NCBI GenBank assembly: GCA_964430755.1
Contig: CAYSFT010000008.1
Span: 1-61,405, forward strand
Origin: Flemingiibacterium sp964430755
Lineage (GTDB): Bacteria > Bacillota > Clostridia > Oscillospirales > CAG-272
Direction: 5' to 3'
DNA length: 61,405 bases
The translations under genes were made by a program, and so were the position numbers. The notes under the pieces are model-generated. The model searched no databases and had not been told where the DNA came from. It saw only the letters and a list, made by a program, of their open reading frames with translations. This document shows, piece after piece, positions 42,159 to 52,900 of this stretch; position 1 is the first letter of the stretch, and every line of letters begins with the position of its first letter.

Positions 42159-43292
42159 ATGAAAAAGCTTCTCACTTTAATTCTCGCAATCTCCATGATT
42201 CTCACACTTGCAGTGACAACAAGTGCTGCCGATGATGTTGTTAAAAAGGGAACTGCCACAGTTGACGGCGAGCTTGACGCAGCATACCTCAATTCTCTCG
42301 TTATAAAAGACTGCGGAACAAAGCCCAATGCACTTACTGTTGAAGACGTTGGCGAATGGCCATTTACCTGTAAGGCTGATTTCTATTTCCTCTATGACGA
42401 CAGCCGTCTTTATGTATACTGTGATGTAACAGACGATGATCCGCTTACACTTGGTAAGGCATATCTCCAAAAGTATAATACATATCAGGTTGACCTTGTT
42501 GAGATGCGTTTCTCGTTCAATGGCGATGCTCACGATATTTTCAAGGTATCCGTTGATTCACACGGTTACACACTTTTCGGTCTGACAGCTCACTATGAAA
42601 AGATTGACTATTCAACATTTGACTATAAGACCAAGCTTACTGATAAGGGATATGCAATTGAGGTTTCCATTCCTTGTACCAAGGGTGATCTTGATATGAT
42701 CAAGACAGGTAAGCTCGGTTTCACATATTCGCTTAATGACCTCGATAACGAGGGTGTGCATCATGAGTATGCAGAATCCTATGATTATAAGGGAGTCTCC
42801 ACCGGAAGCGAGTGGACCGCAGTGTTCTATAACCTCTCAAACGAATATGCAAGCGGTACTGCACCCACAACAACCAAGGCACCTGAAACAACTCCTGCTC
42901 CCGAAACGACTGAAGCTCCCGAAACAACCGAAGCTCCCGAGGTTGACACAACCGCGGCAGAGGTAGAGGATACCACCGCAGCAGAAGCGGAGGAAACAAC
43001 AGGAGCAGAGGTTGAAGACACCACTGTTGCAGAGGATGAAGAAACCACTGCAGCAGAGAGTGAGGATGACACCACCGCAGCAGAAGACGAAGTTGATACC
43101 ACCACTGCTGTCGAGGAAGAGACCACTGTTACTGATGATGAAGATGATACTACTGTTGCCGAGGAAGAAACCACCAAGGATAGCAAAGAAGACGATAAGG
43201 GCGGTCTCCCCGCACCTGTAATCATCGCAATCGTTGCAGCAGTTGTTGTAATCGCAGGCATTGCAGTTGCACTTGCTAAGAAAAAGAAGTAA
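42159..43292 (+). CDS. Surface CBM9-like protein with Thr/Glu-rich stalk and membrane tail
   Basis: A 377-residue protein starting at ATG 42159 after GAAAGGATG. A signal peptide (1-23, TSAADD) is followed by one CBM9/DOMON-like beta-sandwich (about 25-225). That domain has ATVDGELDAAY, ADFYFLYDDSRLYVYCDVTDDDP, VEMRFSF and GYAIEVSIPC, the usual order in which substrate-binding domains of this type begin. Next is a low-complexity stalk (about 234-350) of PETT and TTAAE/DDTT repeats, a hydrophobic helix (about 352-372) and a KKKK end. The C-terminal helix anchors it in the membrane without a sortase motif. The stalk would lift the binding domain through the wall. It ends the first giant-protein operon. 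Confidence 0.82.
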   Translation: MKKLLTLILAISMILTLAVTTSAADDVVKKGTATVDGELDAAYLNSLVIKDCGTKPNALTVEDVGEWPFTCKADFYFLYDDSRLYVYCDVTDDDPLTLGKAYLQKYNTYQVDLVEMRFSFNGDAHDIFKVSVDSHGYTLFGLTAHYEKIDYSTFDYKTKLTDKGYAIEVSIPCTKGDLDMIKTGKLGFTYSLNDLDNEGVHHEYAESYDYKGVSTGSEWTAVFYNLSNEYASGTAPTTTKAPETTPAPETTEAPETTEAPEVDTTAAEVEDTTAAEAEETTGAEVEDTTVAEDEETTAAESEDDTTAAEDEVDTTTAVEEETTVTDDEDDTTVAEEETTKDSKEDDKGGLPAPVIIAIVAAVVVIAGIAVALAKKKK

Positions 43293-43304
43293 TAATTTAA
43301 GCTA

Positions 43305-43392
43305 AGATACTCTTAAAATAATAAGAGTCGTCTATATTTCTTCAGCCGAGGCGGCGTACTGAGTAAAGTCGGTACGCTGTTTCGGTTTTTTT
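43305..43392 (+). terminator. Hairpin, CU-rich linker and terminator ending the first giant-protein operon
   Basis: ACTCTTA/TAAGAGT forms a first hairpin, then CGTCTATATTTCTTC, then a terminator: CCGA (43346-43349) and GCGTAC (43354-43359) pair with GTACGC (43372-43377) and TCGG (43382-43385), followed by TTTTTTT. The layout matches the elements at 46600-46695 and 58499-58595. Confidence 0.7.
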
Positions 43393-43445
43393 GAATAAAA
43401 TTCCAAGTTGCGGACGCGAATGAGTGAATCTGTCCCAAAATGGTA

Positions 43446-43474
43446 TTGACTCGAAAAAGCGAACATGGTATAAT
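43446..43474 (+). promoter_or_regulatory. Upstream promoter of the third ELD unit
   Basis: TTGACT (43446-43451), 17 bases, TATAAT (43469-43474). Confidence 0.7.
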
Positions 43475-43564
43475 TTAGCTGTTATATAAGCCTTTGCTTT
43501 ACTTTGCTAAAGTAATATAGCAACTATAAGATGAAAACATGGCAATTTTATGACTATTAAGGCG

Positions 43565-43593
43565 TTGACAACGCAAAAAAACTTTGTTATAAT
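43565..43593 (+). promoter_or_regulatory. Downstream consensus promoter of the third ELD unit
   Basis: TTGACA (43565-43570), 17 bases, TATAAT (43588-43593). It fixes the start codon at 43670. Confidence 0.8.
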
Positions 43594-43669
43594 AATAGGG
43601 TGGAGAGATTTATTATTTGGGATTTCTCTTGCGATTTGTTTCGGAATTATAGTATGGAGGAAACATTTT

Positions 43670-46567
43670 ATGAAGAACAGACGGCTCGTATCTATCGTGC
43701 TTATGTTGGCAATGATGCTTTCGGTTATGCCTATGCTCGCCGCAAATGCTGCGGCAAGTGATGAATGGGAAGCGCCGCTGTCAATCAAAAACAATATGAC
43801 CGCAGCAGAGGAGAGCGCTAACTGTCTCCCGATCTCGGACTTCGATGAGGAAGCTTCTCTTGACAATTGGGATGCAAGAGGTCAGCGCCTTGAATGGCTT
43901 TCCGATGAAAACGGCGGTTACCTCAAAGCGAGCGGTGTTACCGTAAACTATACCGGCTTCTATTATACGCCCACAGTCGATATCCCTGCAGGTACATATA
44001 AGTTCACGGGTTACTTCCGTACCGCTAATCAGGGTGAGATTGGATGTGTCCGTGCGATCTTCTACCAGTATAACGAAGACGAGAGCGCGACAACCAGCGC
44101 AGGTCACGCGAGAATCTATATCGAAAACGACTGGACTTATGTTGAATATTATGTAACGCTTACCGGTAAGCTCAGCCACATCACGGTAAACGGCGGCGGG
44201 TATCAGTGGTACGTTCAGGATTACTGCATGGACCAGTTCACGCTCACCGCTGTTGATTCCATTCCCGAAAGTGCTGTGTCGACGTTTGGCACTCCCAATA
44301 CAGAGTGGGAAGCACATGACAGTATGCTCTCTAACAGTGCGTCCATCAAAAATGTTATGAGCGCGGCAGAGGAGAGCGCAAACTATCTTCCAATCTCGGA
44401 TTTTGATGAGAGGGCTGTCCTTAACTATTGGGATGCAAAATCTCAGCGTCTGCAATGGCTTTCCGATGAAAACGGCGGTTACCTCAAGGCAAGCAGAATT
44501 ACCACAAACTACATCGGCTTCAATTATACGCCCACAACCACAATCCCGGCAGGTACATATAAGTTCACCGGTTACTTCCGTACAGCCAACGAAGGTGAGG
44601 TCGGTTGTATACGTCTGCATTTCTATCAGTATAACGAGGACGAGAGCGCAACAACAAATGCAGGCTCTGCAAGAATCTACATCGAAAACGACTGGACTTA
44701 TGTTGAATTTTATGTAACCCTCACCGGTAGGCTCAGCTACATCCTGGTAAACGGCGGCGGATATGCATGGTACATCCAGGACTACTGCATGGACCAGTTC
44801 GCGCTCACTGCTGTTGAATCTATCCCGGACGGCGCAAAAACTCAGTTTGGTACACCCAACACCGAGGAAGAAGCGCGTGACAGCATGATGGGCAACTGGA
44901 ACGTCAAGCCCTATGATCCTGTTGAAGAATCGAAATACGAAGTGAAGGGCATCATCCTCAATCATGACGACTCAGGTCCTCTTTTAGCCATTGAAAGAAA
45001 CCAAGCCACAGTTGAGGATATCGCAAACTTTGCAAGACAGTTTGAGGGCACACACATCACCGATTATTTCATCGCAATAAACGCAAACTGTGCAAGCTAT
45101 CCCTCGAATGTCTGGACTGACCACCTCGATAATTATCACAAAACCGTCGAAAACGGTACATACGAGCTTTATCCGGAGGGAAGCGAGGCGCGTAATATGC
45201 TGAACGGCGCTCACTATATGTATGAGGAGCTCTGCGCAGATTATATCGGCATATGGCACGATGAATTCAAAAAGATTGGAATAAATCCGTGGCTTTCCGT
45301 CCGAATGAACGACGTTCACGATATGTCAGCCTCAATTGCAGGTACATATGATGACATTACGGGAATATCGCCATTCCTTTCCGACTTCTTCTGGAATCAT
45401 CCGGAATATTACCGCGTAAAGCATCATCCGGGCTTCGGTTACAGATACATGGATTATAACCCCGATTACGGCTATGAAGCAGTTCGGGAGCATTATCTTC
45501 TCCTCATAAACGAGGCACTCAGCCGTTACGATACAACGGGTCTTGAGCTCGACTTCCAGCGTGAATGTCGTCTCTTCAGCATCGGCGGCGAATATAAGGG
45601 ACTCGATCAGCTAAACGTGTTTATGCGCCAGGTTGACGACATTGTTGCAATCTATGAGGAAAAATACGGTCACGAGATCAAAATTGCGGCGCGTGTTCCT
45701 GTTGATCCCGTCATCTGCGCAGATTTCGGTCTTGACCCTATAACATGGATTTCCGAGGGCATTCTCGATATGATCATTCCTGCATCACGCTGGGACAACA
45801 ACGCAACCGATATCCCCGTCGGACTTTGGGCATCTATCGCTCACCCTTACGGTTGTGAGGTTGCAATGAACATCGAATACGCAAATTTTGCACCGTATTT
45901 TGGCGGTAAAAAGGGTTCATACGATATTCAATCTCTTGCCGGAATATGCTCATATGCTTTCTCGCAGGGAGCAGATAAGGTATATTTCTATAACTATTTC
46001 GGCTCTCCCGGCGGTTCCACATTCTTTGATATGAAAGAAGAGGAAAAAATCACCAGCGATGAGGTTTATTACGGCATAAGTCCCGCTGTCTTCTCTTCGG
46101 GCTATTGGAACGCGCTCACATCTCTCGGCTCACCCGATAAGCTCCTGACCTTCAACCGCAAACACATTCTCACCGGTGATGACACCACACAAATCTGGAA
46201 GTATCAATTTGCCCAACTGCCCGTAACCGTAAAGTCAGACGGTACACCTGTACAGCTTCGTATTCCCGTCGGTGACGTTACAGCGGATTCAAAGCTTTTC
46301 GTGAAGTTCTCAACCAGCGAAAGCTCCATTGCCGATGACACGGTTGTTACGAGTTATCCATCGGTTCTGCTTAATTCCGAGCCTTGTACCTTTGTCGGAT
46401 TTGATGATTACTGTGATGGCGGCTTTACCGATCACGGCGTTATGACCTACGAGGTTCCTGCCGCAGCTCACGAAGAAGGCTATGCGGTGGTCGAAATCGC
46501 AGCAACTGACAGCATATATTCATTCACTGTTCAGTATGCGGAAATTTACGTTCAGGCACACGATTGA
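43670..46567 (+). CDS. Secreted ELD-family putative glycoside hydrolase with duplicated jelly-roll module
   Basis: A 965-residue secreted protein. The start at 43670 follows TGGAGGAAA and lies after both promoters. Signal peptide 1-26 is followed by two nearly identical modules of 187 residues (about 36-222 and 223-409). Each runs from a SIKN.M/AAEESAN segment through SDENGGYLKAS, AGTYKFTGYFRTAN and IENDWTYVE to YCMDQF. The TIM barrel (about 425-800) has THITDYFIAIN, INPWLSVRMNDVHD, GLELDFQRE (624-632), YEEKYGHEIKIAARV, FGLDPITWISEGILDMIIPASRW and DIPVGLWAS. The C-terminal beta-sandwich ends with YAEIYVQAHD. It is a single-gene unit followed by a hairpin-linker-terminator element. The closest relative in the window is 53011-55344. 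Confidence 0.76.
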   Translation: MKNRRLVSIVLMLAMMLSVMPMLAANAAASDEWEAPLSIKNNMTAAEESANCLPISDFDEEASLDNWDARGQRLEWLSDENGGYLKASGVTVNYTGFYYTPTVDIPAGTYKFTGYFRTANQGEIGCVRAIFYQYNEDESATTSAGHARIYIENDWTYVEYYVTLTGKLSHITVNGGGYQWYVQDYCMDQFTLTAVDSIPESAVSTFGTPNTEWEAHDSMLSNSASIKNVMSAAEESANYLPISDFDERAVLNYWDAKSQRLQWLSDENGGYLKASRITTNYIGFNYTPTTTIPAGTYKFTGYFRTANEGEVGCIRLHFYQYNEDESATTNAGSARIYIENDWTYVEFYVTLTGRLSYILVNGGGYAWYIQDYCMDQFALTAVESIPDGAKTQFGTPNTEEEARDSMMGNWNVKPYDPVEESKYEVKGIILNHDDSGPLLAIERNQATVEDIANFARQFEGTHITDYFIAINANCASYPSNVWTDHLDNYHKTVENGTYELYPEGSEARNMLNGAHYMYEELCADYIGIWHDEFKKIGINPWLSVRMNDVHDMSASIAGTYDDITGISPFLSDFFWNHPEYYRVKHHPGFGYRYMDYNPDYGYEAVREHYLLLINEALSRYDTTGLELDFQRECRLFSIGGEYKGLDQLNVFMRQVDDIVAIYEEKYGHEIKIAARVPVDPVICADFGLDPITWISEGILDMIIPASRWDNNATDIPVGLWASIAHPYGCEVAMNIEYANFAPYFGGKKGSYDIQSLAGICSYAFSQGADKVYFYNYFGSPGGSTFFDMKEEEKITSDEVYYGISPAVFSSGYWNALTSLGSPDKLLTFNRKHILTGDDTTQIWKYQFAQLPVTVKSDGTPVQLRIPVGDVTADSKLFVKFSTSESSIADDTVVTSYPSVLLNSEPCTFVGFDDYCDGGFTDHGVMTYEVPAAAHEEGYAVVEIAATDSIYSFTVQYAEIYVQAHD
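43775..44896 (+). repeat. In-frame tandem duplication of 561 bp inside the ELD gene
   Basis: Matching landmarks, for example GGCTTTCCGATGAAAACGGC at 43896 and again at 44457, are exactly 561 bases (187 codons) apart. The two copies stay closely similar at DNA level over the whole module. The outer limits are approximate. Confidence 0.85.
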
Positions 46568-46588
46568 TGAATCGTTTCCCTGTGTTAC

Positions 46589-46695
46589 ATTATTTTATTG
46601 TATATTAAAATTTTATGTTTTAATATAATTCGTTTTCTTTTTCTATTTTCTTCCACACCTTCGATTGTGCTTCGGCGTAGTCGAGGGTGCTTTTT
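46589..46695 (+). repeat. Repeated 3' element, copy 1: AT hairpin, CU-rich linker, terminator
   Basis: Positions 46589-46654 match 58488-58552 at all but a few bases. An A/T-only stem (TATATTAAAAT with GTTTTAATATA) is followed by a pyrimidine run ending TATTTTCTTCC. The terminator after it differs in sequence: CACCTTCGA (46656-46664) pairs with TCGAGGGTG (46681-46689), then TTTTT. It follows a secreted ELD gene and precedes a giant-protein gene. Confidence 0.75.
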
Positions 46696-46728
46696 GTCGC
46701 CTGCAACTTTGAAGGGAAGGTGTATTTC

Positions 46729-46857
46729 ATGGATTTTAAGTTAAATATTGCAAATAATCTCACCCTGAGTGCAGTCACTTTAGTTCATGAGAAAAAGACA
46801 GCAGAAATCATACCAAAATATGACAATTATATGACGTTCGAAGTATTGACAATATAG
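46729..46857 (+). CDS. Possible 42-residue small protein
   Basis: An ATG frame behind AAGGGAAGGTG encodes MDFKLNIANNLTLSAVTLVH and 22 more residues, with no signal or membrane segment. It overlaps the promoter of the next gene, and no promoter of its own is seen after the terminator. It may be a decayed fragment or chance. Confidence 0.2.
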   Translation: MDFKLNIANNLTLSAVTLVHEKKTAEIIPKYDNYMTFEVLTI

Positions 46858-46874
46858 GTTTTTTCTGATAAAAT
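46846..46874 (+). promoter_or_regulatory. Promoter of the second giant-protein operon
   Basis: TTGACA (46846-46851), 17 bases, TAAAAT (46869-46874), followed by ATAATTGG. The same -10 is used at 25572-25600. Confidence 0.72.
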
Positions 46875-46941
46875 ATAATTGGTATAGTTGTTAGTACCAC
46901 ATTATTCAATTCCAAAATTTTATAATCTGGAGGAAACCACT

Positions 46942-49900
46942 ATGAAGAAAAGACGGCTTTTATCATTGCTGCTTGCGATAACTCTTATATCGTCAAGTAT
47001 GCCGATAACAGCAATTGCGTCTCCGACCGCGACGGAGAACGCTGAAAGCGCAGCAACAATTGTCGAGTCTGACGGATGGCTCGCTAACGGTGCTGCTGCG
47101 AAAGCTGCCACTGATGCAGATGCAGACGGTGACGGCAAGTATATCCACGTGAGTGCAGACACTGTGCTCCCGGGTATTGTTTATTCAAACCCGAATGTCA
47201 CTCTAAAAGCAGGCAAAACGTATAAGTTCGTTGTGTCTATGCGCTCAACTCCCATTTTGAATCCTAATGCCGCAAGTGAAGCAAATAAGTACGTCAATTT
47301 GCGTGTCCGACTCACCGGCCTTTGGGATAAGCTTTTACCGCAGATAAAGGATCATGGCGCTTTTGAATCTTTGGTTGCGTCTGAAACACTCAGCGCAGGT
47401 ACATTCACAATTAAAGACACCTGGACAGAGCAGTTTGTCGTATTCAAGGTTGGTTCGAGCGATATCACTCTTGCAAGCCCCGGTATCAATTTCCGCGGTG
47501 GCGGCAGTGAGGACGATGCCGCTGCATTTGATATCGACGCAATGGCTATTTATGAGGTTGAAAAATCTGCTGACAGCGGAAATTATCTTTTAGTTAATAA
47601 TAACAACCTTGTTGAGGATTATCTTGACATAAGCCGTTGGGGAACCAATTCAAATATCGGTTCTGCAAGCTCCTATGCCGAGTTGATCGATTCGGAGGAT
47701 TACTACTCCGCTGCAGCAGGAACAGAGAACACTGTCATAACTGCTCTCGATCAGACTTCCAAGCTTGCTTCAGGTACATATACCCTCACCGGTGACTTCC
47801 GTGTCGGCGGCGGTGTTACAATTGAAGAATTGTTAGCTGCATATTCTGACAAGAATGTAACCTTGGAGCTTAATGCGGCTATCGGCACTGCGAAAGCTGA
47901 TACTGTCAAGATTACTCCGTTTGAGTTTAAAACCGTTTCGTTTAACTTTGATCTTCCTGCTGGCGGAAGTCTCGCTGATCTTGCAATAACACTCGACGGT
48001 GTACGTCCGCTCGATTTTAAGAACCTTGAGCTCGTTTACGCTCCTTACACAGTAAACGAGAACTGGGCTGGCGATAACGATACAGGCGCACGTTATATCG
48101 GTTCCGAATCGTACACTATTATTGCAGCAGCTGATTCAACCGCGATAGGCTCTGCAGATGCTTATTCCGTCGGCGGTCAGACACTTCCTGCGGGTAACTA
48201 TAAGCTTACATTCTCCGTGCGTAACGATCCCGAGAATGCAAGTGATGCTAATGCTATGGCACTTCGTTTCGGCGGATATGTTGAATCCTGCGGACAAGTA
48301 CTTAAAGTTGGTGACAGATATCCATGGGGCAACACTGCCGCTGAAAAGCTTTTCACCGTAAATTCCGTAAAGGCTAACGGCACTGCTTACACCGGTGCTG
48401 CTGATCCAACACTTACATCTGACTGGGTAACATATGAAGCTGACATCACATCTTATGTTGCAGCCCCCTTCAAGCTTATCATCAGCGGCGCAAAATCGCC
48501 CATCAACATCAAGGATTGGTCTATCGAGGGCTATAACAGCGAGTACACCTTCAGTGGTGTTACCAATACAGATTATAAGCAGATCGCAGGTGCGGCAACC
48601 GAAATCGCGCCTTACTATACCACTGCCGAAACCGGCGCGACAGCTCTCGTATATGTTGGCGATGATACAACCGAGTACACTGCAGGCTCATATACCATCA
48701 CTGCAAGTGTACGTCCCTCTGCAAGCACAACTCTCACAGCAGACATAAAGGGAACAACTGCATCCGCAGACCTTACTGCTGACACATGGCAGACAGTCAC
48801 CTTTAAGCTTGAAATGCGTGAAAAGTTCACGATGAGCGATATCACAATCGAGCTTGGCGGTGCAGAGATTGACTTCACCGAAATCGAGTTTGCAGGCGTT
48901 CAGCATGCAGTAAGCACAGACTGGATGACCGGTGACGGCAAGCAGGTCATATATCTTGAGGAAAAAGAAGATTATACCTGTCTTACTCCTATCGCTGAAT
49001 TTACCGAAGCGCAGGGGAACGTTTATACTTCCTTCTTCAAGCTTCTGAATCTCCCAACAGGTTCTTACAAGATCAGCTTCAAGGCTCGTCTTGACGCGTC
49101 AACTCCTTACAGCGGAAACTATATTTTCGCAGGTATTGGCGGCGTTTATTCCGGTAACACCATATTCAATGCGGCAAATCAAACCGGTAACAGCGGCAAC
49201 TTCACTGTGGTTTCATCCGCTATCGACGGAGCTATGGTAACTGCCAGAAAACAGTTCGTCGCTCTCACCGAAGAGTGGGTAACCTTTGAATCCGAAATTA
49301 CCAACTCTGCTGCGGCTGATCTTTATCTTGGTGTTTTCAAGGATCCTGACACAGGCGTTGCGCTTGCAAACATCAAAGATCTTACAATTACGGAAACCAC
49401 AACAAACACACCTGTTGATTTTGCATTTAATTCCTATGCAAACAGTAGCAGTGGTCTCTCCGGCGGTTATGCATATGAGCCCGTTTCACATTATACCACC
49501 GCCGGTACAGGCTCCGGACAGCTCGTATACGTTGGAGCAGAGAAGAACTTCGAGGCAGGTCTTTACACATTCGAGGCAATGGTTAAGTCCTCCGAGGCCT
49601 CCACACCTCTTGCGCTCTCTGTTGCGAACACAGACATTCTTGTAACAAACACGATCACAAATCAGTGGCAGAAGGTCACATTCGAAATTGATGCACGCAC
49701 CGACTTTGATATGAACGACATCGTGCTCGATTTTGCAGGCGATCTCTATTTCACTGAATTTACCATGGACGGTCATGCTTATAAGTTTAACGACGCATGG
49801 ATCGGCAATAACGGGGACAGACCTGTTTTCGTTGAGGTTACAGAGGATTATCTGATTCTCGACGTTAACCCCGAGAATATGCCCGTTGACATTCTCAATC

Positions 49901-52900
49901 CAGATGGCAGCGTTAAATTTGCAGGCTCTTACCGTTATGACGTTGTAAACCTCCCGGCAGGCTCTTACACCGTTTCATTCAAGGCTCGTCTTGATGCTTC
50001 AGCTGAAACTCAAAACAGCTTACAAGTCGGTCTTGGCGGTCTTAACAATGTCGAATCGGCGTGGTCACTTTACAATCGTGACAAGTATGCAGGCGATGCA
50101 ACCATCGACTATGCGAAGATTGACGGGGTTGATAATACAAACGTTCAGTTCGCAACTCTCACCAAGGATTGGCAGAGCTTTGAAGTAAGCTTCACTTCAA
50201 CAAGTGACTATATCCTCAAGCTGATGGCAGAAAACAGAAACAGCGCCATGAATATCATGGACTTCACTGTAATCGACAATGCAACCGGCGCAGAGGTTAT
50301 GGGATGCCGTTTTGATATATCAGCAGACACTTCTTACGGCGGCAAGGCAGGTACAAGCTATGAACCTGTACCTTACTATACCACAAAGGGAACTGATGCA
50401 ACTGCAATCGAACCCATCGTTGGCAAGGAGTGCGAGCCCGGTCTTTACACGATCACCGGTAAATTCTCGGCGCCTGCCGGAACAACTCTCAGCGCAACTG
50501 TAAATGGTGAGGCTTATGCTTCCGTTGAGCTCACCGAGTCTCTTGCTGATTACGTTCTCGAAATTGATGCGCGTGAGCCCTTTGATATGGCTGACATCGA
50601 GCTTGCATTCAGCGGCGAATATCTCAACTTCACAGACATTAATATTAAGGAAGAAGTTTACACAACTCTCGGAACATGGGAGGGCGAAAACGGCGAAATC
50701 ATCGTTAAGGTTGAGGGTCACGATGAATATAAGACCATCATCCCCACTGCCGGCAGCGATCTTTCTGCTAATGAAGGCTACTGCGTTCAGTACAAAATTG
50801 CTGACTTACCTGCAGGAACATATAAGTTCACAGGCGAGCTTCGCTATTCGGAAACCGATTCCACCAATCTCAAAACCGGCTTCTATGCAGGTATCGGCGG
50901 TTGGTATTCGAGCAATGGTCTCTTCTGTCCTGTCAACGCCAATAAGGGTACAGCTCTCAAGGTAAACTATGCAACTCTCGACGGAGTGGCTGTTGACCAC
51001 CAGTTCCCGATTCTCTCGAAGAATTGGCAGGTTTACGAGAGCGAGTTTACCATCGAAAAGAGCTCTGAGCTTAATATAGCTCTCTATCGTTACGGAGGGG
51101 TTGAATATGCTGCGGCTGATTTCAAGCCTTTCAAGATCGTTAACGTTGAAACCGGCGATGAAGTTGATTATACTTTCACTCCTGTTGGCGGAAGCGGTAC
51201 AATTTACTCGTATGGCGACTATTACACAACTGCAGGCAGCGGAACCGGTTCGATCTCTCCTGCAATCGGTTCTGATTCGGATTACGCTCTCTCTGCAGGC
51301 GTATACCACATCAAGGGTAAGTTCCGTCCGAACGACACCGAGGCAGAATTGTCTGCATATATAAATGATGTGGCTCTCCAGACACTCTCCGGCACTTCCG
51401 AGATTACACTTTCGGGCAATGATTGGCGCGAGGTAACATTCGTTATTTCAACCCGTGTTGAGCTGAATACAACCGATATCCGCCTTATGTTCAATAATGA
51501 CATCGACTTCCTTGGTGACATTGAAATCGAGCTTATCGAAAGATATGTTGACCTGAGCACCGTTAATATCGGAACAATTATGACTCTCCTCATCCTCAAG
51601 AAGGAGGAAAGCGAGGCTTACGATCCCGCAAATCCGTTCTCTCTTGCAATCTCGCGCGGCGGCGCTAAGTACTGGGAAAACAACGGTCAAACCATTACAT
51701 TTGTCAAAGCAGATGACGGTAACTTCATCAGAGTAAGCGACATAAAGAAGAACACAGACAGCCTTGTTTACAGACCGGGTGTCACCCTTAAGCCGGGCTT
51801 GTACATTCTTTCTGTTGAGATGCGTACTTCCAACCCCGGCGAAAAGACCAAACTGCGTCTCACCACCGGCGGCGACATTTACAGTGAAGCACTCAACAAT
51901 GAATGGACCAAGGTGGAATTCATGTTTGAGGTTGAGAAGAAGCAGGATCTCTTCATTAAGATCTTCGGCGGCCCGATGGCGAAGTTTGTTCAGGATTTCG
52001 ATATCAGAAACCTCAGCATTATCAACACAGATGATATTGAAGGCGGCTTCAATCTCTATCAGGCAGGCGACTTCGAAACCGAGGGCGTATATGGCTGGGC
52101 TCCCGGCTATGGCGCAGGCTACGGTAAAGTCAAGTGGATGCAGGAAGAAGACGGTAACGGCTTCCTCAGAGTCTACGACCGTCCCGTCGGACACGCTCCG
52201 GTCAACGCATATCTTGGTTTCAAAGCAGTTATCGGTGCAACATACAACATCTCGTATGACATCCGTGCATCTCAAGAGGGTGACGTATTCACCGTTCGTT
52301 CGTACATGAACAATGTCGGACTTACAGTTGCAAATGCTAATCCGAACAGCCCAATTGAGTTTGATATCACCCATGAATGGCTGCACGTTGAAAGCACATT
52401 CGTTGCGACCGAGTCCGGTCCTCTCACTCTTGAAATCAAGGGCGGACAGAGCACCGACAGCCCTGACGAAAGTGACTTTGACTTCGATAACATTACAATT
52501 ATAAAGTCAGGCGGAGCAACCGAGGACGACCTCTATCCTGCAGGAACATTTGACGATAAGGTAACTGCAACTGCACTCTGGAAACCCGGTTACGGCTCTA
52601 TGAAGTTCACATGGAACGAAGAGAACGGTGACGGCTACATCACAGTAAGCGGCCGTGACGTCAACCATTTTCCTGCAAGACTCACAGGTCCTTTTGCAGC
52701 TGAAGCGGGAAGAACATACACTATTTCGTATGATATCCGTGCAACAAATGAAGGCGAAGAATTCACGGTCCGCGCGTATGTAAACAATACCGCACTTAAG
52801 GTTGACAATCCATCCAATGCAAACGGCAACGAATTCATAATCAATCATGAATGGCGTCATGTTGAAACCACATACGTTGCAAGCGCAGACGGAGGATTCC

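Larger units (their letters stand above)
43293..43669. other. 377-bp gap with hairpin-linker-terminator element and two promoters
   Basis: After the stop at 43292 come the hairpin/CU-rich/terminator element (43305-43392), then two promoters in tandem (43446-43474 and 43565-43593) for the next ELD gene. An in-frame ATG at 43550 lies upstream of the second transcription start and is not used. Confidence 0.6.
46568..46941. other. 374-bp gap with repeated element, possible short frame and promoter
   Basis: It contains the AT hairpin/CU-rich/terminator element (46589-46695), a possible 42-codon frame (46729-46857) and the promoter of the second giant gene (46846-46874). Confidence 0.55.

Noticed and set aside
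42860..43200. Short repeats resembling a CRISPR array
   Set aside because: They are in-frame Thr/Glu/Asp codons of the surface stalk, with no constant repeat length or unique spacers.
43550..43670. Longer N-terminus for the ELD enzyme (start at 43550)
   Set aside because: The promoter at 43565-43593 begins transcription near 43600, after that ATG. A strong GGAGG and a textbook signal peptide start at 43670.
46598..46629. Promoter inside the repeated 3' element
   Set aside because: TATAAT is present but the best -35 (TTGTAT) is 20 bases away; the A/T stem explains the sequence better. The 30627-30655 promoter is the only convincing one among these elements.
51448..52386. Long open frame on the minus strand inside the second giant gene, and similar ones at 38295-39095, 43781-44965 and 59427-60296
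   Set aside because: They mirror the codon pattern of the plus-strand genes, lack ribosome binding sites and encode Cys/Val-rich sequence without domains.
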